Source: HK-STAS-PATE-36 sp964565615
GTDB lineage: Bacteria; Patescibacteriota; Saccharimonadia; Saccharimonadales; JAGQNJ01
NCBI GenBank assembly: GCA_964565615.1
Contig: CAZMFO010000005.1
Location: 1-47,864 of the forward strand
Reading direction: 5' to 3'
Length of the DNA stretch: 47,864 nucleotides
Position 1 is the stretch's first letter. Each line of letters begins with the position of its first letter. Made by a program: the position numbers and the translations under genes. This document shows positions 34,401-41,890 of this stretch, in pieces. The notes under the pieces were generated by a model. That model was not told the DNA's origin. It made no database searches and saw only the letters and a program-made list of their open reading frames with translations.

Positions 34401-34459
34401 CGACCTTCTGCGGGGTTGTATTTGTCGTCTTGTTCCTGTCTTTCTTTTAGCGACTGCAC
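31412..34459 (-). CDS. Large membrane protein with C-terminal VanY-type peptidase
   Basis: 1015 aa. A charged cytoplasmic N-terminus (1-90) leads to a Gly/Ala-rich membrane segment (97-121); further hydrophobic stretches occur near ATAILGIVCGVDAIG and around SFLLSAGSIIATFSGAGGVI. A Ser/Thr-rich linker precedes the final 120 residues, a D-Ala-D-Ala carboxypeptidase (VanY, M15B) domain with SPHQGGQAIDF (His944, Asp951) and EAWHWD (Glu997, His1000), all zinc and catalytic residues present. It follows virB4 by 17 nt and is coupled to the three-domain hydrolase. GTG start, with GGAGGT very close and TATAAT 9 nt upstream. In this operon it may be a transport-channel part that opens the wall; the middle region matches no family I know. 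Confidence 0.82.
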   Translation of the reverse strand: MQSLKERQEQDDKYNPAEGRYGAHDDLGVHPERREAEADDLEKLYNAESRTDEDRNTISKPSTDEQSALSDRETTLGDSQKEKGTKSKKLKITKRQAAAGGGAAGLLIGGGVGFFVFMSGPLQFIQFAQLLQRFHFSNSERFGNTRTSKLFRYASRKITGRGPHNQDYNMSRLGNKVALHYEKKLSKKGIQLDYDGRTGRLNKIILDPNTSAGKKMIADIESKHGVSMPKNSDGRVHLDFAMDSSEISSARVRRQNIGASVEVIGMNRVSSALSKRMLKIRAGVNFHPLRNLARNFDEKANLKFREWRDKIKNDRAEKIKKGSQPPDNIKTSSGKEDPNKPSSEADKAKTGELDGKINDAQKIAQDTSVDIKTRASKIKATLGAGVGATAILGIVCGVDAIGDSIAETQEQNIIQPLIRTGMDVVTTGNQIMSGQNTNMDELGALSENLYDKTNHTSWMSAESIQSELGRPGVGVKMDDATKPGKDRPVFFETINTVTSIPGISQTCSAMNSTIGSFLLSAGSIIATFSGAGGVILNVGGEAIQYLAAGAFMDDLVRILAGSAPEIAKATGGTLGNYANYGAFLANNNAMAGMGGRSLKMSERLSLAEETRAEVFEKNKQKSLYARLFDIKDIDSLISRSVIQNNHLYDTQTAFASIIKSPFSFLGTIGSSVTKLNPRINAQTTLYDYGVDEIGFSIGERDSALVEDPYANADIVEPQLAELNEKYGKVCFGTTIEPSTGKITYEKAPSYSDREKNKSVCGSDNKDEMFLRYRMFVADNITINSIACYESIDENSCKEIRLETGSSSSDSSATTATTTANAQIVGNPEESSVSVACAPGTNDVGIHTGYVDGNPVEHRLCALPNFPSTSSESNPGTQYYVEGANGSALVNSRVSGAWFTLISDMIKTGITPSANSSFRTMKHQQDIYNGTADKKAVASPGNSPHQGGQAIDFALGSGGKGSGSSTDCSSRQRADGNAVWEWLFSNAENYGFKQYSYEAWHWDAKDMANRCNSSQP

Positions 34460-34468
34460 GATACCTCC

Positions 34469-34474
34469 ATTATA
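34469..34474 (-). promoter_or_regulatory. -10-like box inside the T4SS operon
   Basis: TATAAT on the minus strand, 9 nt before the GTG at 34459, in the short gap after virB4. It may be an internal promoter for the three envelope genes 27903-34459. The GGAGGT beside the GTG is only 3 nt away, too close for ideal translation, which favours a leaderless start. Confidence 0.4.
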
Positions 34475-34476
34475 AA

Positions 34477-36432
34477 CTATTGTGGTGAGGGCGTATCATA
34501 AGGAAAACTGCCGGCTGGTGTAGCACCGCCTAGGTTAATATCACCTTGTGCTTGACCAACATCACCTTGTTGATAAGCGACCTGCTCCTTTATTTGCTGT
34601 ACTTGTTTTGGGTTTGTGGTAATAAGTTGGGTTTCTGTAGGGCTTGCCATAATCTGAATATGAACATGGTTTTGCCCAGCAAAAAATAACCCTTGTCCTA
34701 CCGGGAACTGACTAAGTCGCTTTCGCTCCTCGCTAGTTAGCTTAAAGACATCGGCCAAAACATCGACCGCGGAGGGTGATTGTTTAAGTAAAATCTGTAA
34801 CGAAGAGTTAGCCACGATGGCTCGACCCATTCGGCTACCCATAAAATCCTCAACATCTTGGCTGATGGTGGTTATGCCCAAATTATACTTACGAGCTCGT
34901 TTAGCTAGGCTAAACATAAAATTGGCAGAGTCTTCGTATTTCATTAGTTGCCAAGCTTCATCAACAATCAAAATGCGTTTTTTCTTATCGGCTTTGGTTC
35001 TGTTCCAGATAAAGTTAAGGACAATATACATAGCAACCGGTCTAAGCTCGTCCTCTAAATCGCGAATATTAAAAACTGCCAACTGGTTGTTGATATCAAT
35101 ATTTGATTGTTGAGAAAAGATACCAGCAAAGGTACCGCTGGTGTATTTGCGCAATCTTTGAGCAAGTTGTGGCCCTGTTCCGCCCATATGGAGCAGTGTA
35201 TCGTACAGGTCGTTGATGGTTGGGGGTGGTGAGTTATGAGTTAGGGGGTCGTTGGTAATGCCCGCCTTGGCATAGGTTTCGATTAGTGCGGCGTCAAGAT
35301 CGGCTTCTTCAACAGGGTTTAAAGCTGGTGCAACCATACCGCCACCAGACTGCATTTGTGCCTGTGCACCACCCATCATCAGCCTCAACAGGCCATGCAG
35401 TGTAATTAAGTTGCTCCGAAGGGCGTTGTCGGCTTCTTCTGTGTCAATGACCCTAGGCAAGTCAAAAGGATTAATTCTGGTAGAGGAGTTTAAGCTAAGT
35501 CTTACATAGGCACCGCCAACTGCCTCTGACATACGCTGATATTCGTTCTCTGGGTCGATAATCACCACCTCTGTCCCAAACATCATACTACGCAGTGCTT
35601 CTAGTTTTACCGCAAAGGACTTTCCGGCTCCGGATTTGGCAAAAACGACAGAGTTGCTGTTTTCTAGACTAAACCTATCAAATATCACTAGCCCCGAGTT
35701 ATGCATATTTATTCCGTATAGAATACCGTTGTCTTGTGTAAGGTCAGCACTAGTAAACGGAAAGGTGGTGCTTAAAGCTCCGGTGCTGACATTTCGTTTT
35801 ATCTGTAAAAGGTCGGTAAATTGAGGCACCGTACTGTTTAGCCCTTGCTCTTGTTGAGAGGTGGCTGGTTTTGAGTAAACTAACTGCTGGCCGAGTAGGG
35901 ACTCAATCTTATGAGTAACAAACTCCAGCTCCTCAAGGTTACTGGCGTAGATTGTAAAATAAAAGCCAAATCTAAAGAAGCGCTCTTCTCCAACTTGGAG
36001 CTTGTCGCGCATTTCTTCGGCATCAACAATGGCGGCCTGTTTGCCCGGATCGCGTACTCTGCCCTTCTCGGCATCAATTTGTAGCCCCGCCTCTAGCTGA
36101 CTAACTTTCTTACGGAGATTTTCTAGGACGACCTGACTTTCTACCGGATAAATAAACATTGAAATATCCATAATCTCATCTATATTAATCAAACTACTAA
36201 GCCAGCCGGTGTAAAGCTGTCTTGGGTAACCAAAGACATAAAATGTTCTAGCATGCCGAGTACCAATCTGAAAGTACGATGCATTAAACTCAAGTGAGCT
36301 TGGTGCAATAAAATCTCGAAGGGCCGTTATGCCTTTTTGAAAGGCGGTATTAACCTCTTGCTGTTCTTGCATAGCTTGTTTTTGGGCAATAGCGACAGGG
36401 TCAAGGGGTGGTTGATTCTTGCCAAAAGCCAT
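34477..36432 (-). CDS. virB4: VirB4-family T4SS ATPase
   Basis: 651 aa, the motor ATPase of a type IV secretion-like system, at the inner face of the membrane. An N-terminal VirB4/TraC-type domain fills about 30-235 (EFNASYFQIGTRHARTFYVF opening). The ATPase domain has Walker A FAKSGAGKSFAV (265-276), IDPENEY, Walker B RILIVDEAWQLM near residue 490, and TTISQDVEDF, then the late NSSLQILLKQSP typical of the family. The last 60 residues are Gln/Gly-rich. Its ATG overlaps the stop of the gene before it by 1 nt (TAATG), and that gene encodes a second VirB4-type N-domain. Confidence 0.93.
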   Translation of the reverse strand: MAFGKNQPPLDPVAIAQKQAMQEQQEVNTAFQKGITALRDFIAPSSLEFNASYFQIGTRHARTFYVFGYPRQLYTGWLSSLINIDEIMDISMFIYPVESQVVLENLRKKVSQLEAGLQIDAEKGRVRDPGKQAAIVDAEEMRDKLQVGEERFFRFGFYFTIYASNLEELEFVTHKIESLLGQQLVYSKPATSQQEQGLNSTVPQFTDLLQIKRNVSTGALSTTFPFTSADLTQDNGILYGINMHNSGLVIFDRFSLENSNSVVFAKSGAGKSFAVKLEALRSMMFGTEVVIIDPENEYQRMSEAVGGAYVRLSLNSSTRINPFDLPRVIDTEEADNALRSNLITLHGLLRLMMGGAQAQMQSGGGMVAPALNPVEEADLDAALIETYAKAGITNDPLTHNSPPPTINDLYDTLLHMGGTGPQLAQRLRKYTSGTFAGIFSQQSNIDINNQLAVFNIRDLEDELRPVAMYIVLNFIWNRTKADKKKRILIVDEAWQLMKYEDSANFMFSLAKRARKYNLGITTISQDVEDFMGSRMGRAIVANSSLQILLKQSPSAVDVLADVFKLTSEERKRLSQFPVGQGLFFAGQNHVHIQIMASPTETQLITTNPKQVQQIKEQVAYQQGDVGQAQGDINLGGATPAGSFPYDTPSPQ

Positions 36433-37310
36433 TATTTTAGCTCTCTTTCTAGGTTTGGTTGAGGGGCTTGACCCTCACCTTTAGTAACTATTGGCACAGA
36501 TAAATCATCAAAGTTTTTTAGTTGTTGACGAGTGGCGGTGTCTGGGTTGTAGGTGTCATAGAACAGCTCAATGAGTTCTTGAGTATCTAGAGGCACGCCC
36601 TGTACGCCACACTGTTGTAGCCCCGCCAACACGGCTTGGATACGGTTTCTTAGTTCGTTCTTTGCCGACTCTAAATCTTGCTCATTAACAACGACATGGC
36701 TTTCTTTTTTATTAAACATACCCGTTAAGCCAGTAAAGAAGTTTTTGCTTTGAGTTATGGCCTTTTTTACATCTACTTTGGCATAAAACGGAATAATCAT
36801 ATAAAAACGCTTATCCATAATGTTTGTTTGCATAGATACTTCGGTAATAAAACCCAGATAATCCTCCATAAGCATTGCCAACAACATATTATCGTGTTCG
36901 CTTCTGATTTTGTCTAAACGCTCAATGTAGGGGCGAATATCAATTCGCTCGGACCTGATAAATATCTGAACATCAAAATAAAGAGAGTTTAAAAAGCTTT
37001 GATAACCCGCCTCAACAGCCTCTCTTTCTTGGGGGCTCATTAGGTCAAAGTTGATAGATTTTAGCATAACAACCGAGCGAAACGACCCATCGTTCATAAT
37101 TACAATACCGTCGCGTATTTCGGCAAATTGTAGAGTGTTTTGGGTGCTATTTGGGTTGGTTTTGGTGTTGGCAAATGTTTGTTGAGGCCCCATAACAGTA
37201 CCGGGTTGCTGGGCTCCCGGAGAAACCATACCCGCTTGATTATAGCCCGGTGCACCAATACTCGTTGGTGTTTGAGAGGGGTGTTGTGATTGATTATAAT
37301 CTGGATTCAT
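36432..37310 (-). CDS. VirB4/TraC N-domain-only protein
   Basis: 292 aa from the ATG at 37310, which has GGTGGG about 10 nt upstream; GTG at 37325 would add five residues. A Pro/Gln-rich N-terminal stretch (1-45) is followed by EIRDGIVIMNDGSFRSVVML and FLNSLYFDVQIFIRSERIDI, the pattern at the N-terminus of VirB4/TraC ATPases, and DKRFYMIIPFY. There is no Walker motif. It is coupled to virB4 by a 1-nt overlap. It is either a conserved split of an ancestral TraC-like protein or a separate partner that binds the motor. No frame remnant of an ATPase domain follows it. Confidence 0.75.
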   Translation of the reverse strand: MNPDYNQSQHPSQTPTSIGAPGYNQAGMVSPGAQQPGTVMGPQQTFANTKTNPNSTQNTLQFAEIRDGIVIMNDGSFRSVVMLKSINFDLMSPQEREAVEAGYQSFLNSLYFDVQIFIRSERIDIRPYIERLDKIRSEHDNMLLAMLMEDYLGFITEVSMQTNIMDKRFYMIIPFYAKVDVKKAITQSKNFFTGLTGMFNKKESHVVVNEQDLESAKNELRNRIQAVLAGLQQCGVQGVPLDTQELIELFYDTYNPDTATRQQLKNFDDLSVPIVTKGEGQAPQPNLERELK

Positions 37311-37345
37311 TCTTAATTTGCCCACCGACGACTTGCTAGTTAGTG

Positions 37346-38305
37346 CTAATGGAGCGAAATAACAACTTCTTCGTCATCGTCTCGCTTTTTGAGGCGCTCT
37401 GCCTCGTGAGCAATAGTTCTAACAGAAAGTCCTTCGCTATTCTCGACAAGATTTAGTATAGCAGGATCGGGCGTTGGTGTCATCTTTGGCTGATTAGATT
37501 GAGCAGAAGGTGCTGTTGACGAGGTTTGGCTACTTGGCGGACGGAGTGGCTGAAGAGTTTTTAGGTGTCCATCAAAGCTACTAAATCTGGCTTGCCTCTC
37601 GTGGATCTGGTTCAATAGGTTTTGCTCATCTTGCTCGGTTAAGGGTTTGGTTTTAGCTTTTTGCTCGGAGGTAATCTTTTTGAGGTTTTCTTCTATATGC
37701 TGTTTGTGGGTTTGGGCAGATTTGTTAATAAGTTGCTCCATAGCTTGTGCTCTAGGGTTGGTTGCAGGGTCAAGCATATCGGCGGTCGGTTCTATAAATA
37801 CAGAAGGGATGTCTTGAGTGTCAATCTCAAACAACCTATCACTGGTGGGGTTCTGCCCCACAGCGTACATATTTGTAGCATTTTTGATAGCCCAGCCACG
37901 GGTATCTAGTGTGGCAGACAAAGTCTTTAATCGGCTTTTTACTTCTTCTTGGCTGTAACCTTTGGTTAGTTGTTTTTCTACTCTTTTTGGAGCAGTTATT
38001 GTAACTAATTGCTGGATTCCTGACTGATCCCAGATGCGTTTTCGGGGCATCAAGAAAAAGCGAATTTTAGCTAGCAACCAAACTTCGGATGATTGTTGTT
38101 CACCAATCGGTGCCGCCAATAATCCAAAAAACATTGCCGGTGGCAAAAAGATAAACCCCAAAAACCAAACACTAGATACAAACAATTTAAAAGCCACAAA
38201 GCCCAGAGCAATAGTAATCGCAGCGTAGATAAATTGTCGCAAGCTTAACGGGCCAAGTAGCTTGTCTTCTGACTCTATATCTTGAAGTACTTTATACTGC
38301 GCCAT
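37346..38305 (-). CDS. PrgI-family (VirB3-like) T4SS membrane protein
   Basis: 319 aa. The N-terminal 100 residues are PrgI-like: QYKVLQDIESEDKLLGPLSL then RQFIYAAITIALGFVAFKLF and a second membrane segment, followed by LLAKIRFFLMPRKRIWDQS. PrgI and VirB3 are small membrane parts that partner VirB4, often encoded next to it as here. The rest, about 210 residues, is a long soluble extension with Gln/Lys- and Pro/Ser-rich stretches, unusual in length for the family. It starts 9 nt after the TrbL-like gene. Confidence 0.85.
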   Translation of the reverse strand: MAQYKVLQDIESEDKLLGPLSLRQFIYAAITIALGFVAFKLFVSSVWFLGFIFLPPAMFFGLLAAPIGEQQSSEVWLLAKIRFFLMPRKRIWDQSGIQQLVTITAPKRVEKQLTKGYSQEEVKSRLKTLSATLDTRGWAIKNATNMYAVGQNPTSDRLFEIDTQDIPSVFIEPTADMLDPATNPRAQAMEQLINKSAQTHKQHIEENLKKITSEQKAKTKPLTEQDEQNLLNQIHERQARFSSFDGHLKTLQPLRPPSSQTSSTAPSAQSNQPKMTPTPDPAILNLVENSEGLSVRTIAHEAERLKKRDDDEEVVISLH

Positions 38306-38314
38306 AATAATTGA

Positions 38315-40015
38315 TTATTCCTCGGGTGTTGTTTGGTTTGGGTCATCACTTTGGATTGGCAACTCACCTCTCGTTAGTAAAGCCCCGACATTATTAACCA
38401 ATGTATCTACATGACCTGTATTTATTGTTGAACCATAACCCATTCGACTAGCTCTTTCAAGTTCTCTAACTTGTTGAGAGCTTATGTCAAGCTCTGCTTG
38501 GGCGGCGGCAACCTGCTCTGGAGTGTATGCACCAGTTTGGTCAGTGACAATTTCTGCTTGCTGATACATATGTCTCGTAAGAGCTTCTCCTATTTGTTCC
38601 ATTTGTGCAGGCTTACCCCTGATTAATGTAGTGGCGTCCGCACCACGAGAGGCGGCAACAACTTGTTGTACGGCGTGATCGGATAGGGGAGGGGTTTCTG
38701 CTGGGCCGGCTCTAGTTTCGATATCCGCTGCAGCATGAACATCATTATTTAAGTTACGAAAACTAGGCGCAAGGTCGGAGCGACCAACTTTTTTAGTAGT
38801 TGCATTAGCAAAACCCGCCAAACGCTGTGCGGTTGACGAGTTGCCCCCAGAGGCTAACGCTAATGTTGAAACCATTTGATCATAGTTGCTATACCCTGTT
38901 CCGGTTGCTACTAGCTGTTGAGCCGCAGCCATTTGTTCGGCCGCGCCAAAGCCTATAGTTGCCCGTGTTTGGCTTGCTATCTCTTTTGCTCGCTCCTCAC
39001 TGTACCCAAAAATGCTTTGTAGGTTTCGAATTGCCTCGCCTTCTGTTCTTCCGGCTGCAGCTCCTTGAAGTACAGGATCGTTTTCGCTATTTGCCGCAAA
39101 AGCCTCAGTTTTCATTAGCTCTGCAGCACGATTTGCAACCGTATTATCTGTTGCAATTACTCCTGCTTGCCCAAAACCAAACCGCCCTTTCGTGCCCGTA
39201 CCAAGCCTCCTGGTAGTGTTATTTAGTCTATCTACTACAGCACCTCTATATTTTTTTGGTATTACCCTTCCCTTAAAATAATCTCCTGCCTTCAATGCAG
39301 CACCCCGTTCGGACATTTTTCTTCCTTGTTTGGCCAGAGCTCGTTTGTTGCTCCATGCAGACATTTTTGCGCCACGAGCAGAGATAGCCCCCCCAACGGC
39401 ACCAATAACTCCACCGGCAAACTGGAAGGTCTTTGGAACCAAAAAGAACGGAGCAAAGAACACGACTATTACTAATATGGCATTAATAACTTGGGGTAGG
39501 TCAGATAATCCAACCAAATGGGCACCTATTCTACCGCCTGCAATAATAAGCAGAACCAGAGGATACATCATTAATGCTTTGCTAAGCATCCCCCACCACA
39601 TCTTCCAGAGGTTTTCAGTATTAGGGAGAATCCACGCTACAAATGCAAGCGGTGCGGTTATTACTAAAATAATAATTAAAACTTGCCGAATTGCTAGGGC
39701 AAAAAAGGCGGCCAGCATCACCATAAGTACACCAATTGCCAACCCCATTAAGCCTGGTGCTCCAAATCCGATCCATAGACCACCGCCAGCCAGTATTTGG
39801 TTAAAGGTAAGATTGCCAGCAGATCCTTCTAGGCTTTTTGCAATAGTTAAGTTTTCTCTACCACCAAAAGGCAGATAAATAAGCCCTTCGAGCCCCCAAG
39901 ATATTTGCGACACAACATTTATAAAGGTTGTTAGTAACGGCCAAGATAACTGAATTAAAATGGTTGCAATTAATAAACGAGGCATAACTTTTTTTATGGT
40001 GTAGGCATCGAACAT
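38315..40015 (-). CDS. TrbL/VirB6-like T4SS channel protein, C-terminal part
   Basis: 566 aa. Residues 1-215 contain five or six membrane segments, starting MFDAYTIKKVMPRLLIATIL and including MVMLAAFFALAIRQVLIIIL; the order is that of TrbL/VirB6-type polytopic channel proteins. Residues 220-566 are soluble, basic at first (SNKRALAKQGRKMSERGA), then Ala-rich and helical (EERAKEIASQTRATIGFGAA), probably cytoplasmic. It begins at the stop of the previous gene (TAATG). In TrbL-like proteins of other CPR bacteria that I recall, a membrane segment ending in a Gly-rich turn runs straight into a sequence like its DAYTIKK start, so this looks like the second half of a divided protein. Confidence 0.78.
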   Translation of the reverse strand: MFDAYTIKKVMPRLLIATILIQLSWPLLTTFINVVSQISWGLEGLIYLPFGGRENLTIAKSLEGSAGNLTFNQILAGGGLWIGFGAPGLMGLAIGVLMVMLAAFFALAIRQVLIIILVITAPLAFVAWILPNTENLWKMWWGMLSKALMMYPLVLLIIAGGRIGAHLVGLSDLPQVINAILVIVVFFAPFFLVPKTFQFAGGVIGAVGGAISARGAKMSAWSNKRALAKQGRKMSERGAALKAGDYFKGRVIPKKYRGAVVDRLNNTTRRLGTGTKGRFGFGQAGVIATDNTVANRAAELMKTEAFAANSENDPVLQGAAAGRTEGEAIRNLQSIFGYSEERAKEIASQTRATIGFGAAEQMAAAQQLVATGTGYSNYDQMVSTLALASGGNSSTAQRLAGFANATTKKVGRSDLAPSFRNLNNDVHAAADIETRAGPAETPPLSDHAVQQVVAASRGADATTLIRGKPAQMEQIGEALTRHMYQQAEIVTDQTGAYTPEQVAAAQAELDISSQQVRELERASRMGYGSTINTGHVDTLVNNVGALLTRGELPIQSDDPNQTTPEE

Positions 40016-41211
40016 TATTGACCACCTCCAATCGCTTGCCCAATAACCATAATCATTCCAATAGCTACCAACATAAATGTTGCAATAGCCCTAAAATATG
40101 ACCACGACTGGTATAGTTCGCTGTTACTTGAGGAGTCTAGTTTTATGACATCTACATTAAGCAGGTCGTCTATGAACCCCAGCAGGCTGTCCATACCACT
40201 AGAGAGTAGCTCTAGCCCACTACAAATAATCCAGCCGGCGCTAAGCTTCATTCTTTCTTCGCATGATTCGGAGTTTTCCCCCTCGCCCTCAGGGGTGGCT
40301 ACAATATCCCCAACGATGCTTTCAGTATCACAGTTTTCTGTGCAGTCGCCCTTTAATTGGTCCACCAAGGCTTTATAGCCATCAGCTAGAGCCCTATTTT
40401 TTAAGTGTTTTGCAACATCGGCACAGTTGACCGCTTCAAAGCTTGGGGATGAGGAAATACTTCCTGAATTACTAATAACGGGCTTATCTGGTACAGAATC
40501 ATAATTCATACCCAGAGTCTCTACCTCTTTATTTTGCGGAACGCTAAAAAATGCATATTTTCTTTCTTCTACTTCACCCCTTTTATTAACCATAAAATAC
40601 GGTCCTAAAGAGGACTTATCAGTAGTCCTTTTATCAAACTCCTCTTTGTTGTTACTGAGAGCACCGGTGCATAGCTTATCGAATGCCCTAAACCAATAGT
40701 AATATCTGCCGGCGTTTGATAATTTATAGCTGACATTGTCGGCACCAACAGCACCATAATCCTTCATTCTACTTGCTACTATACTAGTCCAGCCATCAAT
40801 AAACGAACACTCATCTTTGCCCCGGCATGTTGACAAGTCCCCACTTCTGGGAGCCACAGACTCGTTGAAGTCAAGAATACTTTCAAATCCCAAAGAGGTT
40901 ACCACCTTTGTCATATCTGAAGTATCAGCACAATTTACATCTAGTGGACCACTCCAGATTCCGCCAACATTAATGTTTAGCGCTTCATTAGTCCACTTCA
41001 CCTTATTGTACTCATCTTTTCTGATTATTGGAAAGGATCTTCCTGAACAATGCATTAATACCCCCCATGCAACAACGGCTTCGTACTCTTTCTTTGCTAA
41101 CTCTGAGGCGCTATCTGCGGCACTGACCTTTACCGGAAATACAACTAATAAATTGCTTAATATTAAAATAGCAACCAGTAATGTCAAAGAAGATCGCTTG
41201 ATTATGTTCAT
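40015..41211 (-). CDS. Exported protein with C-terminal membrane segment, probable N-terminal half of the TrbL-like protein
   Basis: 398 aa with a signal peptide (about 1-31, ending KVSAA). The exported part has ten or so cysteines (HCSGRSFP, STCRGKDECSF, KGDCTENCDTES) and aromatic residues, suggesting a disulfide-held outer domain. Near the end it has a membrane-helical region, LSSGMDSLLGFIDDLLN, then SWSYFRAIATFMLVAIG and GQAIGGGQ. The frame stops there and the next gene restarts on the same bases (TAATG). Together they would make a 960-aa channel protein with an outer cap. First gene of the T4SS-like operon, under the promoter at 41232-41260. Confidence 0.72.
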   Translation of the reverse strand: MNIIKRSSLTLLVAILILSNLLVVFPVKVSAADSASELAKKEYEAVVAWGVLMHCSGRSFPIIRKDEYNKVKWTNEALNINVGGIWSGPLDVNCADTSDMTKVVTSLGFESILDFNESVAPRSGDLSTCRGKDECSFIDGWTSIVASRMKDYGAVGADNVSYKLSNAGRYYYWFRAFDKLCTGALSNNKEEFDKRTTDKSSLGPYFMVNKRGEVEERKYAFFSVPQNKEVETLGMNYDSVPDKPVISNSGSISSSPSFEAVNCADVAKHLKNRALADGYKALVDQLKGDCTENCDTESIVGDIVATPEGEGENSESCEERMKLSAGWIICSGLELLSSGMDSLLGFIDDLLNVDVIKLDSSSNSELYQSWSYFRAIATFMLVAIGMIMVIGQAIGGGQ

Positions 41212-41231
41212 GATGTAATAGCCTATATATT

Positions 41232-41260
41232 ATGATATCTTTTAATTCTTCTTATGGCAA
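41232..41260 (-). promoter_or_regulatory. Promoter of the T4SS-like operon
   Basis: Read on the minus strand: TTGCCA (41255-41260), a 17-bp spacer, TATCAT (41232-41237), followed by about 20 nt to the ATG at 41211. It lies in the 189-bp gap divergent from the pilin operon promoter, so both arms could be controlled together. Confidence 0.5.
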
Positions 41261-41383
41261 ACATAGCTTGGCAAATGAGTGGGTGCCCACTCCAAATGAC
41301 ATATTAATGACATAACTCTGAAAGTTAACTAAATCTGGTTGAGTCATGGCTGGTGACAATTTCTATTAATATACAAATGTGGG

Positions 41384-41389
41384 TATAAT
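41384..41389 (+). promoter_or_regulatory. -10 box of the pilin-array operon
   Basis: TATAAT, then 11 nt to the ATG at 41401. No convincing -35 is seen. It is the only clear promoter before the five coupled genes that follow. Confidence 0.5.
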
Positions 41390-41400
41390 ATGAGTAAGTT

Positions 41401-41889
41401 ATGGAACAAAAAGAGCCAGAACTCAACTTTGACTTTATAAACCAACAACCAGAAGTTGTTGTCAAAAAGCGTTTATCAACTAAAGTATTGGTTTTGATCG
41501 TGCTAATAACCCTATTGATGTTGCTGACAATAATTGGAGTAATTGCTAAAAGCAAGAAGATGCCAGCAACAAGCAATACAGACAGCCCCACCTCTTCACA
41601 TGCTCGCTTGATTCAGGCAATGGCAATGAGCGACGAAGAATACTTGGCTCAACTCGTACCCCTACTTTCACCAGAGAGAGGCATAAACCTTGCTGTAGTA
41701 GAAAGTTCGGTGTTGAGATTGCGAGAGTCTGTAGATTTTAAGTCTTGTGTTCAACAACCTGATATTAAAGGTCAGAGTGTAGATGAGAGCGCTGTTTATG
41801 TGTGTCAACTCAAGAACGGCAAAAAGATTAACCTAGAGATTATTGGTGATGATAAAATTGAAGCGTTAAGGGTAGTACCAGGAAGCTAA
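41401..41889 (+). CDS. Single-span membrane protein heading the pilin operon
   Basis: 162 aa. A cytoplasmic tip of about 27 residues with KKRLSTK, one membrane segment (KVLVLIVLITLLMLLTIIGV, about 28-48), and an outer domain of about 110 residues with two cysteines (KSCVQQ and YVCQLK) that could pair. No family is recognised. Its stop is 1 nt before the next ATG. As the first gene in front of six pilin-like genes and divergent from the T4SS operon, it may be an assembly factor for the pilus. Confidence 0.65.
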   Translation: MEQKEPELNFDFINQQPEVVVKKRLSTKVLVLIVLITLLMLLTIIGVIAKSKKMPATSNTDSPTSSHARLIQAMAMSDEEYLAQLVPLLSPERGINLAVVESSVLRLRESVDFKSCVQQPDIKGQSVDESAVYVCQLKNGKKINLEIIGDDKIEALRVVPGS

Positions 41890-41890
41890 G

